Below are positions 16,388-25,362 of a DNA stretch of 64,000 bases, piece after piece. This stretch comes from Sporosarcina luteola. Its GTDB lineage: Bacteria; Bacillota; Bacilli; Bacillales_A; Planococcaceae. The DNA is taken from contig NZ_JAMBNV010000001.1 in assembly GCF_023715245.1 (NCBI RefSeq), forward strand, positions 806,001 through 870,000. The letters are read 5' to 3'. Within the stretch, counting starts at the first letter, position 1; every line of letters begins with the position of its first letter. Both the position numbers and the translations under genes were made by a program. The notes beneath the pieces were generated by a model, which was given only the letters and a program-made list of their open reading frames with translations, ran no database searches and was not told the origin of the DNA.

Positions 16388-18310
16388 ATGACATTTCGCC
16401 AGTTCGCTTTCCGGAACGTCATGCGCAACCGGCGGATTTACGCAGCCTTTTTCATGGCAAGCGTTTTTTCGGTAATGGTGTTTTTCCTTTATTCCATGCT
16501 GCTGTTCCATCCGTCGATTGAAGGCAGTGCGCTCCAGGACATTGCGGTGCTCGGCATGAGCATCGCCGAAATCATCCTGTACATATTCACGATGTTCTTC
16601 CTGTTCTATTCGATGCGGGCGTTTTTGCAGGCAAGGACGAAGGAGTTCGGCATCCTCCTCCATTTAGGGATGGAGAAACGGCAGCTGCACCGGCTCATTT
16701 TCATCGAAACATTTATTATTGGCGCGGCGTCGATCGGGGTCGGCACCTTCTTAGGATATATGTTTTCGAAATTCTTCTTTATGGTTGTAAAAAGGATTGT
16801 CATGCTGCCAGCGCTTCCTCTGTATCTATCTTGGGAGCCATTCGCATTGACGGTCGGCGCTTTCCTGAGCCTGTTCATCATAATTTCATGGGTCGCACCG
16901 GTTTTCATCCGGACAGGCAAGCTTGATGAATTGATCCGTGGAGACGGTGGAGGCTTGGAGCAGCAAGGTTTTTCGAAGATTCGAGGAGTGTTGGGTATCG
17001 TTCTCCTTGGAATTTCCTATACGATGGCTGCTTTCACGTCGAATAGTATCGTTATCGGGCTGATTTTCCTGTTGCCGCCGCTTGCGACGCTTGGCACGTA
17101 TTTCTTTTTCACGGATTCATTGCCATTCATCCTCCATCTATTCAAAGTGCGGAAGGAGTTCTATTGGCGGCATTTCCGCCTGCTCGCGATTTCCGAAGGC
17201 GTCATCCGGCTGAAAGAGAACGCCCGGATGTTTTTCATCGTGACGATCGTCTCAACGGTCGCGTTCATGTCCGTAGGAATCCTCGCATCGCTCACTTCAT
17301 TCGCCTCCCAATACCGGGAAATGAACCCGCTCGGTCTTGTGTATGAAAGCTTTCCGGGCAATGAAATGGAGCAGAAGCATATCAATCAGCTTGAGCATGA
17401 ACTGAGAAAGAATGAAATCGAGTACACATACGTCCAGTTCCCGGTGCTGAAACAGCGTTCGACGTTGACGGACTATACAGTCACGATCATCAAGCTCGAA
17501 AGCGTGAACAGACTGTCGAGGTCATTCGGCAATCAGGCATTTGAATTGAAGGAAGGGGAGGCGCTGTTCCTCCCGCCGACCGCTTCCACATACGAGCAGC
17601 TGAAAAGGCAATCTATCGAGACGGTGCTTGAGGAAAGCGGCATTGCGGTACGAATCAACGGCGCCTATCCATATGAACTGTTCCCAGCGCATGCGATCGG
17701 TACAAATACAATCATTTTGAACGATGCCGATTATGAAAATATAGCGTCTCTCATCGAGCCGTCATCCGTCTATCACGCGTTCGATATTCCGGACTGGCAA
17801 AAGACGAAAAACATCGGACTGACAATCGAGCATTCCGTGACGGAATCACTTTTGACAGGCACGCGCGAGAAACTTCATTTCAACTTCGATAATCCTGGCC
17901 TGAACTATTCCGTCATGCGGACGACCTTCACATTGCTGCTGTTCATCGGACTATTGCTCGCAGGCGTATTCCTCTTAGCTGCGGGAAGCTTCATCTATTT
18001 CCGGCTCTATACATCGCTCGACAGCGACCGGAAGCAGTTCAATGTGCTCCGGCGCATGGGCATTACCGACAAGGAATTCAAGAAAATCGTCAATCGGCAG
18101 CTTATCCCCCAATTTTTCGTCCCATGGGGCGTCGCGCTCGTCCATAGCTCATTCGCGTTCCTGTCGCTGCAAGTAATCTGGGACGCCCTCGCGGAAATCT
18201 CCATCGTCCGCGAACTGACAATGGTACTCGTCGGCTTCACAGCACTGCAAGTCATTTATTTCTACCTCATCCGCTGGCGTTATCTAGCGCATATCCGGAC
18301 ACCGGAGTAG
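16388..18310 (+). CDS. BceB-like ABC transporter permease
   Basis: 640 aa. Ten predicted membrane segments, with FtsX-type bundles near residues 15-75, 105-175 and 515-630. A large extracellular domain (about residues 300-515) sits between segments 7 and 8 and is the region that recognises peptide antibiotics in BceB/PsdB proteins. With the ATPase it frees lipid-bound targets from bacitracin-like or lantibiotic peptides and signals to the kinase. RBS AGGGAGGAG. The substrate cannot be inferred. Confidence 0.92.
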   Translation: MTFRQFAFRNVMRNRRIYAAFFMASVFSVMVFFLYSMLLFHPSIEGSALQDIAVLGMSIAEIILYIFTMFFLFYSMRAFLQARTKEFGILLHLGMEKRQLHRLIFIETFIIGAASIGVGTFLGYMFSKFFFMVVKRIVMLPALPLYLSWEPFALTVGAFLSLFIIISWVAPVFIRTGKLDELIRGDGGGLEQQGFSKIRGVLGIVLLGISYTMAAFTSNSIVIGLIFLLPPLATLGTYFFFTDSLPFILHLFKVRKEFYWRHFRLLAISEGVIRLKENARMFFIVTIVSTVAFMSVGILASLTSFASQYREMNPLGLVYESFPGNEMEQKHINQLEHELRKNEIEYTYVQFPVLKQRSTLTDYTVTIIKLESVNRLSRSFGNQAFELKEGEALFLPPTASTYEQLKRQSIETVLEESGIAVRINGAYPYELFPAHAIGTNTIILNDADYENIASLIEPSSVYHAFDIPDWQKTKNIGLTIEHSVTESLLTGTREKLHFNFDNPGLNYSVMRTTFTLLLFIGLLLAGVFLLAAGSFIYFRLYTSLDSDRKQFNVLRRMGITDKEFKKIVNRQLIPQFFVPWGVALVHSSFAFLSLQVIWDALAEISIVRELTMVLVGFTALQVIYFYLIRWRYLAHIRTPE

Positions 18311-18324
18311 AAGTGGAATGAAAA

Positions 18325-18436
18325 ACGCATAAATGCCTCGAAATGTCCATAAACCGTTGCAAATACGCATAAACCGGTTTATAAGTCCATAAGTTGTACT
18401 AAATACGCATAAATCTCGCCAGACACGCATAAACGA
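18325..18436 (+). repeat. CATAAA array A3 (6 units, 20-bp period)
   Basis: Six CATAAA/CATAAG cores at exact 20-bp steps (ACGCATAAA and GTCCATAAA variants alternate in the first four), starting about 15 bp after the permease stop. The rest of the 318-bp gap holds a terminator and the lcfB promoter. Confidence 0.82.
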
Positions 18437-18441
18437 TAATG

Positions 18442-18478
18442 TACTGCCTTCCCTCAACTTCCAGGGAAGGCATTTTTC
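18442..18478 (+). terminator. Terminator of the bce-like operon
   Basis: TGCCTTCCCT / AGGGAAGGCA hairpin followed by TTTTTC, downstream of array A3. Confidence 0.85.
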
Positions 18479-18544
18479 AATTATTTTCCTGAAATAAAAA
18501 TAGAGCTTTCTCTCAGTTGTGATAACAGTAGTTTTCTAAAAGTA

Positions 18545-18573
18545 TTGTGAACTTTTAATTTTTCTTATATAAT
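18545..18573 (+). promoter_or_regulatory. Sigma-A promoter of lcfB
   Basis: TTGTGA (18545-18550), 17-nt spacer, TATAAT (18568-18573). The predicted start point is about 18580, just before the FadR box. Confidence 0.75.
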
Positions 18574-18588
18574 AATAGTTGGGTTTAC

Positions 18589-18606
18589 TGAATGGTGGTT
18601 CATTCA
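18589..18606. promoter_or_regulatory. FadR operator upstream of lcfB
   Basis: TGAATGGTGGTTCATTCA is an 18-bp dyad with the TGAATG...CATTCA arms of the Bacillus FadR (YsiA) consensus. It lies immediately downstream of the promoter, a repressor position. B. subtilis lcfB is a known FadR target; binding here is inferred. Confidence 0.75.
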
Positions 18607-18628
18607 ATGAAAAGGGAGGATGTTCAGT

Positions 18629-20182
18629 ATGAATTTGGTTTCACAAGTTTATGAAACATCGAAGCTGCAACCTGGGAAAACGGCTTATCACTTTATGGGG
18701 AAAGACACTTCGTATGCCGAGTTCGACCAGTCCGTGTCCATGTTTGCTTCTGCATTGCAAGACTTAGGAGTCGAAAAGGGTGACCACATCGCATTGTTGT
18801 TAGGAAATACACCGCATTTCCTCATATCGCTCTATGCGACGATGCGGATCGGAGCGACAGCGATTCCGGTCAATCCGATTTATTCGCCTGATGAAATTTC
18901 ATACATTCTACATAACAGCGATGCCAAAGCGGTCATCGCGCTAGACCAATTGCTGCCGCTAGTCGAAAAATCCGCGACACTGTTTCCTTCGATCGAGAAC
19001 TATATCGTCTGTGAAATGAGCGCAGATATAGGGGAGAGATTGTCGGCGCTTTCAGATAAAGCAAAAGCTAAAGTCCAACTGTTTTCCAAACTCATTGCTA
19101 CAGGCAAGCCGGATCTCGCTCCGATTGAAGTTGACGGAAATGAAACCGCTATCATCCTCTATACGTCCGGAACGACAGGCCGTCCGAAAGGTGCGATGCT
19201 GACGCATGAGAATCTGTACTCGAACGCGAGAGATGTCGGAGACTATTTAGGGTTCTCGGAAAACGACCGAATTGTTGCGACTTTGCCCATTTTCCACGTG
19301 TTCGCGCTGACCGTCGTCGTGAACGCACCATTGCTGAAAGGCGCGACGATCTTGCTCGTCCCGCGTTTTAGCCCGGGGGAAGTATTCCAGACAATCAAAG
19401 AGCAGCAGGCTACCATATTCGCTGGCGTGCCGACAATGTACAATTTCCTCTATCAATACCCGGAAGGCGATCCGGCCGATTTCAACACAATCCGCATCGC
19501 AATATCGGGTGGTGCATCGTTGCCAGTCGCGTTGCTTCATAACTTTGAGAATAAATTTAATGTAAGGATCTCAGAGGGGTACGGCCTTTCCGAAGCGTCA
19601 CCAGTCACATGCTTCAACCCGCTGGATCGTGAGCGGGTGCCAGGATCAATCGGCACGAATATCATCAATGTGGAAAATAAAGTGTTCGACGAATATGGCG
19701 AGGAAGTGCCTGTCGGCGAAGTCGGTGAACTCGTCGTCCAAGGGCCGAACGTCATGAAAGGCTATTACAAAATGCCCGAAGAAACCGCTGCCGCCATCCG
19801 CGACGGCTGGCTGTACACAGGCGACCTGGCCCGGCAGGATGAAGACGGGTACTTCTATATCGTCGACCGCAAGAAAGACATGATCATCGTCGGCGGCTAC
19901 AACGTCTATCCGCGCGAAGTCGAAGAGGTGCTGTTCACACATGACGACATCGTCGAAGCAGCAGTCATCGGCGTGCCGGATCTCGATTTCGGCGAAGAAG
20001 TCCAAGCATTCGTCGTCCTGAAAAAAGGCGCTGTGGCGGATGCTGAGAAATTGAAGGAATTCTGTTCCAAACGTCTGGCGAAATATAAAGTGCCGAAGAT
20101 CATTGAGTTCCTGGACGAACTGCCAAAGAATACGACGGGCAAAATTTTGCGGAGATCGTTGAAAGATCAAGTTAGGCAATAA
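18629..20182 (+). CDS. lcfB: Long-chain fatty acid-CoA ligase LcfB
   Basis: 517 aa ANL-superfamily enzyme: AMP-binding P-loop ILYTSGTTGRPKGAML, A5 motif EGYGLSEASPV, GWLYTGDLARQDEDGY and the C-terminal lysine in LPKNTTGKILRR. It activates fatty acids for beta-oxidation. Start at 18629 is 9 nt from GGGAGG; the ATG at 18620 lies inside that spacing. Promoter and FadR box directly upstream point to derepression by acyl-CoA. Confidence 0.93.
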   Translation: MNLVSQVYETSKLQPGKTAYHFMGKDTSYAEFDQSVSMFASALQDLGVEKGDHIALLLGNTPHFLISLYATMRIGATAIPVNPIYSPDEISYILHNSDAKAVIALDQLLPLVEKSATLFPSIENYIVCEMSADIGERLSALSDKAKAKVQLFSKLIATGKPDLAPIEVDGNETAIILYTSGTTGRPKGAMLTHENLYSNARDVGDYLGFSENDRIVATLPIFHVFALTVVVNAPLLKGATILLVPRFSPGEVFQTIKEQQATIFAGVPTMYNFLYQYPEGDPADFNTIRIAISGGASLPVALLHNFENKFNVRISEGYGLSEASPVTCFNPLDRERVPGSIGTNIINVENKVFDEYGEEVPVGEVGELVVQGPNVMKGYYKMPEETAAAIRDGWLYTGDLARQDEDGYFYIVDRKKDMIIVGGYNVYPREVEEVLFTHDDIVEAAVIGVPDLDFGEEVQAFVVLKKGAVADAEKLKEFCSKRLAKYKVPKIIEFLDELPKNTTGKILRRSLKDQVRQ

Positions 20183-20186
20183 ATGA

Positions 20187-20225
20187 AAGGGCCCTTCCAC
20201 GGTAGTCGCGGAAGGGCTCGTTTGT
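20187..20225 (+). terminator. Terminator after lcfB
   Basis: GGGCCCTTCC / GGAAGGGCTC hairpin, then TTTGTTTT. Its 3' arm (AGGGCTC) has the same wording as the core of the array that follows. Confidence 0.8.
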
Positions 20226-20230
20226 TTTAG

Positions 20231-20478
20231 CAAGGGCTCAATTATTCGGATAAGGGCTCATTTAATTGCACAAGGGTTCAATTATTTGATTAAGGGCTCA
20301 ATTAATCGCGCAAGGGCTCCATTAATCGTACAAGGGCTCAATTATTTCAACAAGGGCTCAATTAATCACATCGAAGGTCCATTCTTCCGTGCTCAGGGTC
20401 CATTCCTTCTCCGTCAGGGCTCATTCTTTCATTCCCACGGCCCGTTCTTTCTCGCCAAAGGTCCATTCTTTCCAGTAA
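20231..20478 (+). repeat. AGGGCTC array A4 (about 12 units, 20-21-bp period)
   Basis: About 12 units, CAAGGGCTCAATTA type in the first seven and AGGGTCCATTCTT type in the rest. Steps are 20 bp, then mostly 21 bp, with one of 22. It occupies the 306-bp gap between the convergent lcfB and citR genes. Confidence 0.82.
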
Positions 20479-20488
20479 ATCTCCCACA

Positions 20489-21370
20489 CTACCCAAAATA
20501 ATAAGCCGAAATCTCCCGAATGAAATCCTCCTCCAATTCACCTTTCTTTTTCACAAGAATAAACGTCGAAACAGTCGGCAACTGGAACAAATCAAAATGC
20601 GGTTGCATGAGCCGGCCTTCCGTCAGTTCGCGCCGGACAATCGAGTGGGGGAGGAACGAGACGCCGAGCCCTTCCTGGATGAACCGTTTCGCAATATGCG
20701 CCTGCGTCACCTTCATCGTGCGTACGCCCGGCACATGCTTATGCAAAACGACGAGCAAATCCTCCCAGTAGACCGGATGATGATGCGTCAGCAAATAATT
20801 CCTGAGCAGCGCCTCCTCCACATCAATTGGCGGGCCGCTTTCCTCGTCGTAACTATCCGTCGGTGTAATGAAAACAATCGGATCGTTATAAACTCGGATC
20901 GACTCGATGCCTTTCAGAGCTGCGTCCAACGCCGAAATGCCCAAATGGACTTCGCCAGCATCAACGAGACGCTCAATCTTCTCGGATTCCTCCACCCGGA
21001 TCGTCAGCTCTACATCGGCGTGCTTCTCCATGAACGTTCGTAATAAATAAGGCAAAATGGTTTCCGCCATGAGCGGCGAAATGGCAATTGTCCACATTCG
21101 GCGGTAGCCTTGCGCGAATGCGTGCATCCGATTCACGCTATCATCCAGCCCCGCCAACAATTTCGCTGCCTCCGCATAAAACAATCTACCCGCATCTGTC
21201 AACGTGACCCGATTATTGATTCGATCGAAAAGCCGGACGCCTACATGCTCCTCAAGCAGCTTAATATGTACCGTGACGGTCGGCTGCGACAATAGCAATT
21301 TCTCGGAAGCCTTCCTGAAATTCAATGTCTCTGCCGCCACGACGAATGTGCGTAACCATTGCGTGTCCAA
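20489..21370 (-). CDS. citR: LysR-type regulator CitR
   Basis: 293 aa. N-terminal winged HTH with WLRTFVVAAETLNFRKA, LLLSQPTVTVHIKLLE and GVRLFDR, followed by a periplasmic-binding-like effector domain (about 90-290). HHPVYWEDLL and MKVTQAHIAKRFIQEGLGV match B. subtilis CitR. The TTG start at 21370 has GAGGGGGG upstream; reading on to 21421 adds residues absent from the family. Divergent from citA, which CitR represses in B. subtilis. Confidence 0.88.
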   Translation of the reverse strand: MDTQWLRTFVVAAETLNFRKASEKLLLSQPTVTVHIKLLEEHVGVRLFDRINNRVTLTDAGRLFYAEAAKLLAGLDDSVNRMHAFAQGYRRMWTIAISPLMAETILPYLLRTFMEKHADVELTIRVEESEKIERLVDAGEVHLGISALDAALKGIESIRVYNDPIVFITPTDSYDEESGPPIDVEEALLRNYLLTHHHPVYWEDLLVVLHKHVPGVRTMKVTQAHIAKRFIQEGLGVSFLPHSIVRRELTEGRLMQPHFDLFQLPTVSTFILVKKKGELEEDFIREISAYYFG

Positions 21371-21475
21371 CGCCGCACCCCCCTCTTGATTAATAAAACT
21401 AATCAAATCATTCAAAAACATTTAATTTACCTAATTATAGCTCCCGCTTATACTAAAAGAAAAGGAGGAATGGTC

Positions 21476-22549
21476 ATGTTTCAAAAAGGCTTGAAAGATG
21501 TCGTTGCAGTACACACAAAAATTGCATCCATAGAAGGGGATATCGGCGAGCTTCGATATCGCGGAATCCTTGTCGACGAATTAATCCCAAATCACTCTTT
21601 CGAAGAAATTGCGCACTTCCTTTGGAACGGAAAGTTCCCGGACGAAAACGAATCCTATACTCTTCAAGAAGGAAGAGAATTACCTGCTCACGTAACGCTC
21701 ATCATCGATGCTCTTCCACCTGAAATGCCGATGATGGACGCCATGAGAACCTCAATTTCGGCGTACGCGCACCTTACTTTCACGAATCAAACAATCGAAC
21801 AGCAAGTGCTCCATCTGACCGCGGCACTTCCATCGATTATCGCGAGACACTACCGCAAAGTGATGGGTCTTCTGGTCATCGAACCCGACAAGAACCTATC
21901 ACATACTGCAAACTATTTATGGATGCTCACAGGAACAAAACCAGCAGACGTCCACGTCGAAGCACTCGAAACCTATTTGAAACTGACTATGGAGCACGGC
22001 ATGAATGCCTCCACATTCGCGGCGCGTGTCACGATTTCCACGGAATCCGATCTAACAGCGGCAGTCACATCGGCGCTTGGCACAATGAAAGGCCCTTTGC
22101 ATGGCGGCGCGCCTTCAGCGGTAATTGAACTGCTCGAAGAAATCGGCACGCAAGAAAACGTCCGTCCTGTTATCCAGGAAAAACTGCAAAACGGCGAGCG
22201 GATCATGAAGTTCGGCCACCGCATCTACAAAACCGAAGACCCACGATCAATTTTATTACGAGATACATGCGAAAAGCTTGCAGGACAAGACGATTGGCTC
22301 GATCTCGCGACAGCTGCCGAGACAGAAATCGTTACATTGCTAGAAACATACAAGCCGGGCCGGAAGCTGTATACCAACGTCGAATATTACGCAGCTGCGA
22401 TCATGCGGGCAATCGATATGCCGCCCGAACTGTTCACCCCTACATTCAGCGTAGCAAGAATAGTCGGCTGGACGGCCCATGCCATCGAACAGCTGAGCGA
22501 CAACACGATCTTCCGCCCGCAATCCGTCTACATCGGAAAAAAATCATGA
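21476..22549 (+). CDS. citA: Citrate synthase CitA
   Basis: 357 aa. Citrate synthase motifs: GDIGELRYRGILVDEL, MKGPLHGGAPSAV with the catalytic His, MKFGHRIYKTEDPRS with the second active-site His and NVEYYAAAIMRAIDMP with the Asp region. It condenses acetyl-CoA and oxaloacetate. Start at 21476, 7 nt after AAGGAGG. Position beside citR identifies it as the CitA-type enzyme and not the TCA-operon CitZ. Confidence 0.92.
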   Translation: MFQKGLKDVVAVHTKIASIEGDIGELRYRGILVDELIPNHSFEEIAHFLWNGKFPDENESYTLQEGRELPAHVTLIIDALPPEMPMMDAMRTSISAYAHLTFTNQTIEQQVLHLTAALPSIIARHYRKVMGLLVIEPDKNLSHTANYLWMLTGTKPADVHVEALETYLKLTMEHGMNASTFAARVTISTESDLTAAVTSALGTMKGPLHGGAPSAVIELLEEIGTQENVRPVIQEKLQNGERIMKFGHRIYKTEDPRSILLRDTCEKLAGQDDWLDLATAAETEIVTLLETYKPGRKLYTNVEYYAAAIMRAIDMPPELFTPTFSVARIVGWTAHAIEQLSDNTIFRPQSVYIGKKS

Positions 22550-22615
22550 AATAAAAAGGGGAAGCTCCTCAGGGTGTCGAAATATGTAGAATAGATAATT
22601 GAAGGGGGAATTCCT

Positions 22616-24586
22616 ATGAGAAACCTACAAACAGATGATTTATTCAAACTGCAATCCGTCACGAACCCGCAACTATCGCCTGACGGAAAAGAAGCGCTGT
22701 TCATCAAAACGCATATCGACGAAGAGGAAAACAAATATATCGCAAACCTGTACCACATCGACCTTGAGACGAAAGAAACTTCTCAATGGACATACGGAAC
22801 ACACCGCATCAGCTCGCCAAAATGGTCGGCGGACGGCAAGCAGATCGCTTTTTTGTCGAATCGCGACGATAAAAACCAGCTGTACATCCTTTCCGCCCGC
22901 GGAGGCGAAGCGAAGAAACTTACATCTTTCGAAAACGGCGTATCCAACTTCGAATGGTCGCCTTGCGGTAAGAAAATCTGGTTTGACGCTTCGGTGAAGG
23001 AAGGCAAGACGTTCACGGATAAAGAGGAAAAAGATGAAAAGAAGAAGCCGGAACCTGTCCGCGTGACGAAGATGAAATATAAAATGGACGGGATCGGTTT
23101 ATTGCCGCAGGATTCATTCAAGCAAATCGGTGTCATTGACCTTGAAACAGAAGAGGTAACACAGTTTACGGAAGGGAATCACCAGCATACATTGCAGGCG
23201 GTTTCGCATGACGGCAGCAAGCTCGTCATCGGCGTGAACCGAGATGAGGATTTGGACTGGGCATTCCGTCAGCCGCTCCATTTGGTAGATGTGGAATCGA
23301 AGGAAGAGACAGTCATCGTCGATGAGGAAGGCTATTATGGCGGTGCGAGATTTTCGTTAGACGACAATTATATCGCCTTTGTCGGCTCGGATCGCACGTT
23401 CCAAAACGCTACACATAGTAATTTGTATGTATACGATACGCCACGCGGCAATACGATCAATATTACGGAAAGCGTTGATGCTCCGGTCGGCGACTATACG
23501 GTTGCAGACCACCAGCAAGGGGCAAGCGCGCCGAGTGTAGTTTGGACGAAGGACAACGATCTGTACTTCCAGCTCTCCGCTATGGGTGACGTCCGCCTTT
23601 ATTTCGCAACGCTCGAAGGGGAGCTGTACCCGGCGTCCCAGGAAAACGAGCATGTGTATGGCTATGACGTGAACCGGGAAGGCGATTTTGCGTTAGTCGC
23701 AGCGAGCGATCCTATAAATCCGGGCGAAATTTATCAATTGACGATTGCGACAGGCGAAAGGAAAGCAGTCACTTCATTCAATAAAGACTATTTGCAAGAA
23801 GTCAAACTCGTAGAACCGGAATCAATCTTCTTCAAAGGGGCAAATGATTGGGATGTCCACGGCTGGCTCATGAAACCGGCCGACTTCAAGGAAGGCGAGA
23901 AATATCCACTCATCGTCGACATCCATGGCGGACCGCACGCAATGTTTGGCAACACATTCTTCCATGAAATGCAGTTGCTAGCGGCAAAAGGATACGGAGT
24001 GCTCTACATCAACCCGCGCGGCAGCCACGGCTACAGCCAGCAATTCGTCGATGCGGTCCGCGGCGATTATGGCGGGGGCGACTATGAAGACATCATGGCG
24101 TCAGTTGATTATGTACTGGCGGAAAATGAATGGATTGACGAAGATCGGCTTGGCGTAACGGGCGGCAGCTACGGCGGTTTCATGACGAACTGGATCGTCG
24201 GCCATACGAATCGCTTCAAAGCGGCGGTCACACAGCGCTCGATCTGCAACTGGATCAGCTTCTTCGGTGTATCCGACATCGGCTATTACTTCAGTGACTG
24301 GCAAATTGCAGCGGACATGAAAGACGTCGAAACGCTCTGGAAACACTCTCCGTTGAAATACGCGGAAAACGTGGAGACGCCTCTATTGATCCTTCACTCG
24401 GAAAAAGACTTCCGCTGCCCGATTGAACAGGCGGAGCAGTTATATATTACATTGAAAAGCATGGGGAAAGAGACGGAATTCGTCCGCTTCCCGGATGCAG
24501 ACCACAACCTATCGCGGACCGGCGCACCGAATCTGCGTATTGAACGATTGAATGAGATTACGGGCTGGTTCGCGAAATACCTTTAA
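22616..24586 (+). CDS. yuxL: S9 family prolyl-oligopeptidase-like serine peptidase, YuxL-like
   Basis: 656 aa. An N-terminal beta-propeller (about 1-390) has repeated SPDGK/WSADGK blades. The C-terminal alpha/beta hydrolase contains HGGPHAMFG, nucleophile Ser518 in GGSYGGFMT, Asp in HSEKDFRCP and His in DADHNLSR. It resembles acylaminoacyl peptidases and B. subtilis YuxL. No signal peptide, so cytoplasmic; likely cleaves short peptides. RBS AAGGGGG. It overlaps none of its neighbours; the acetyltransferase follows 16 bp later and may be co-transcribed. Confidence 0.9.
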   Translation: MRNLQTDDLFKLQSVTNPQLSPDGKEALFIKTHIDEEENKYIANLYHIDLETKETSQWTYGTHRISSPKWSADGKQIAFLSNRDDKNQLYILSARGGEAKKLTSFENGVSNFEWSPCGKKIWFDASVKEGKTFTDKEEKDEKKKPEPVRVTKMKYKMDGIGLLPQDSFKQIGVIDLETEEVTQFTEGNHQHTLQAVSHDGSKLVIGVNRDEDLDWAFRQPLHLVDVESKEETVIVDEEGYYGGARFSLDDNYIAFVGSDRTFQNATHSNLYVYDTPRGNTINITESVDAPVGDYTVADHQQGASAPSVVWTKDNDLYFQLSAMGDVRLYFATLEGELYPASQENEHVYGYDVNREGDFALVAASDPINPGEIYQLTIATGERKAVTSFNKDYLQEVKLVEPESIFFKGANDWDVHGWLMKPADFKEGEKYPLIVDIHGGPHAMFGNTFFHEMQLLAAKGYGVLYINPRGSHGYSQQFVDAVRGDYGGGDYEDIMASVDYVLAENEWIDEDRLGVTGGSYGGFMTNWIVGHTNRFKAAVTQRSICNWISFFGVSDIGYYFSDWQIAADMKDVETLWKHSPLKYAENVETPLLILHSEKDFRCPIEQAEQLYITLKSMGKETEFVRFPDADHNLSRTGAPNLRIERLNEITGWFAKYL

Positions 24587-24602
24587 TCTTGGAGGAAACA
24601 GT

Positions 24603-25151
24603 TTGACATACACTCTAGACGGCGTAACAATTCGCCCGATAAAAGAAGAAGATTTGCACCGTATGTGGGAATTGACGTTCAAAGAGGAAAATCCCGAATG
24701 GAAGAAATGGGACGCCCCGTACTACCCGCATAAAGCAATAACGTATGAAGCATTTCTCGAACGGAAAGACAATGTCGTCGCTACGGACGATTACTGGGGC
24801 ATCGAAGTAGGCGGCGAGCTCATCGGCATGGTGAGTTACTATTGGGAGCACAAGCCGTCCCTTCGGCTTGAGATGGGCATCCTCATCTACGAGCCGAAGT
24901 ATTGGAGCGGCGGATACGGAACGAAGGCACTCACGATGTGGATCGATCATTTATTCAATGAAATGCCGCTCGTCCGCGTCGGCCTCACCACATGGTCCGG
25001 CAACGAGCGAATGATCCGCGTCGCCGAAAAGCTAGGCATGACAATGGAAGCGCGCATCCGCAAAGTCCGCTACTGGAACGGCGTCTACTACGACTCCATC
25101 CGGATGGGCATGCTGCGTGAGGAATGGGAAGCGCATAAATCTAAGAATTGA
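24603..25151 (+). CDS. GNAT family N-acetyltransferase (RimJ/RimL type)
   Basis: 182 aa. GNAT fold: VTIRPIKEEDLHRMWEL, the acetyl-CoA loop region YWSGGYGTKALTMW and a late strand MIRVAEKLGMTMEARIRK. Transfers an acetyl group to an unknown amine. The TTG at 24603 sits 7 nt after GGAGG; the longer frame starts inside the peptidase gene. Closed by a strong terminator. Confidence 0.85.
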   Translation: MTYTLDGVTIRPIKEEDLHRMWELTFKEENPEWKKWDAPYYPHKAITYEAFLERKDNVVATDDYWGIEVGGELIGMVSYYWEHKPSLRLEMGILIYEPKYWSGGYGTKALTMWIDHLFNEMPLVRVGLTTWSGNERMIRVAEKLGMTMEARIRKVRYWNGVYYDSIRMGMLREEWEAHKSKN

Positions 25152-25178
25152 GAGGGGACTTTTCCTCTCTTTTTTTAT
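25150..25178 (+). terminator. Terminator after the acetyltransferase gene
   Basis: GAGAGG / CCTCTC hairpin with a long T-run immediately after the stop codon. Confidence 0.85.
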
Positions 25179-25278
25179 TGGACTCGGCTTTGCTTGTGTT
25201 GCTCCTCTCGTTGTTTGCGTTGCGCCCGCTTTTGATTGTATTGCTCTTGTCATCGTCTACATTTCGATCGAAAAATAA

Positions 25279-25340
25279 TGAGTGATTACTCACTTTACAA
25301 TGCTAACTTCATAGATTACAATAAAGTGAGTAATCACTCA
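25279..25340 (+). promoter_or_regulatory. Promoter framed by two mirror-image TetR-type operators
   Basis: A 19-bp box at 25279-25297 (core TGAGTGATTACTCA) and its exact reverse complement at 25322-25340; each is itself a near-palindrome TGAGT-N4-ACTCA. Between them lie -35 TTTACA (25294-25299), a 17-nt spacer and -10 TACAAT (25317-25322), so the boxes overlap both promoter elements. This fits autorepression by the TetR regulator encoded at the end of the operon. Confidence 0.85.
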
Positions 25341-25362
25341 CTACTGAAAAGAGGTGGCAATC

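Noticed and set aside
20286..20501. 71-codon + frame with KGSINHIEGPF-like repeats
   Set aside because: Translation of array A4; no RBS or family resemblance.
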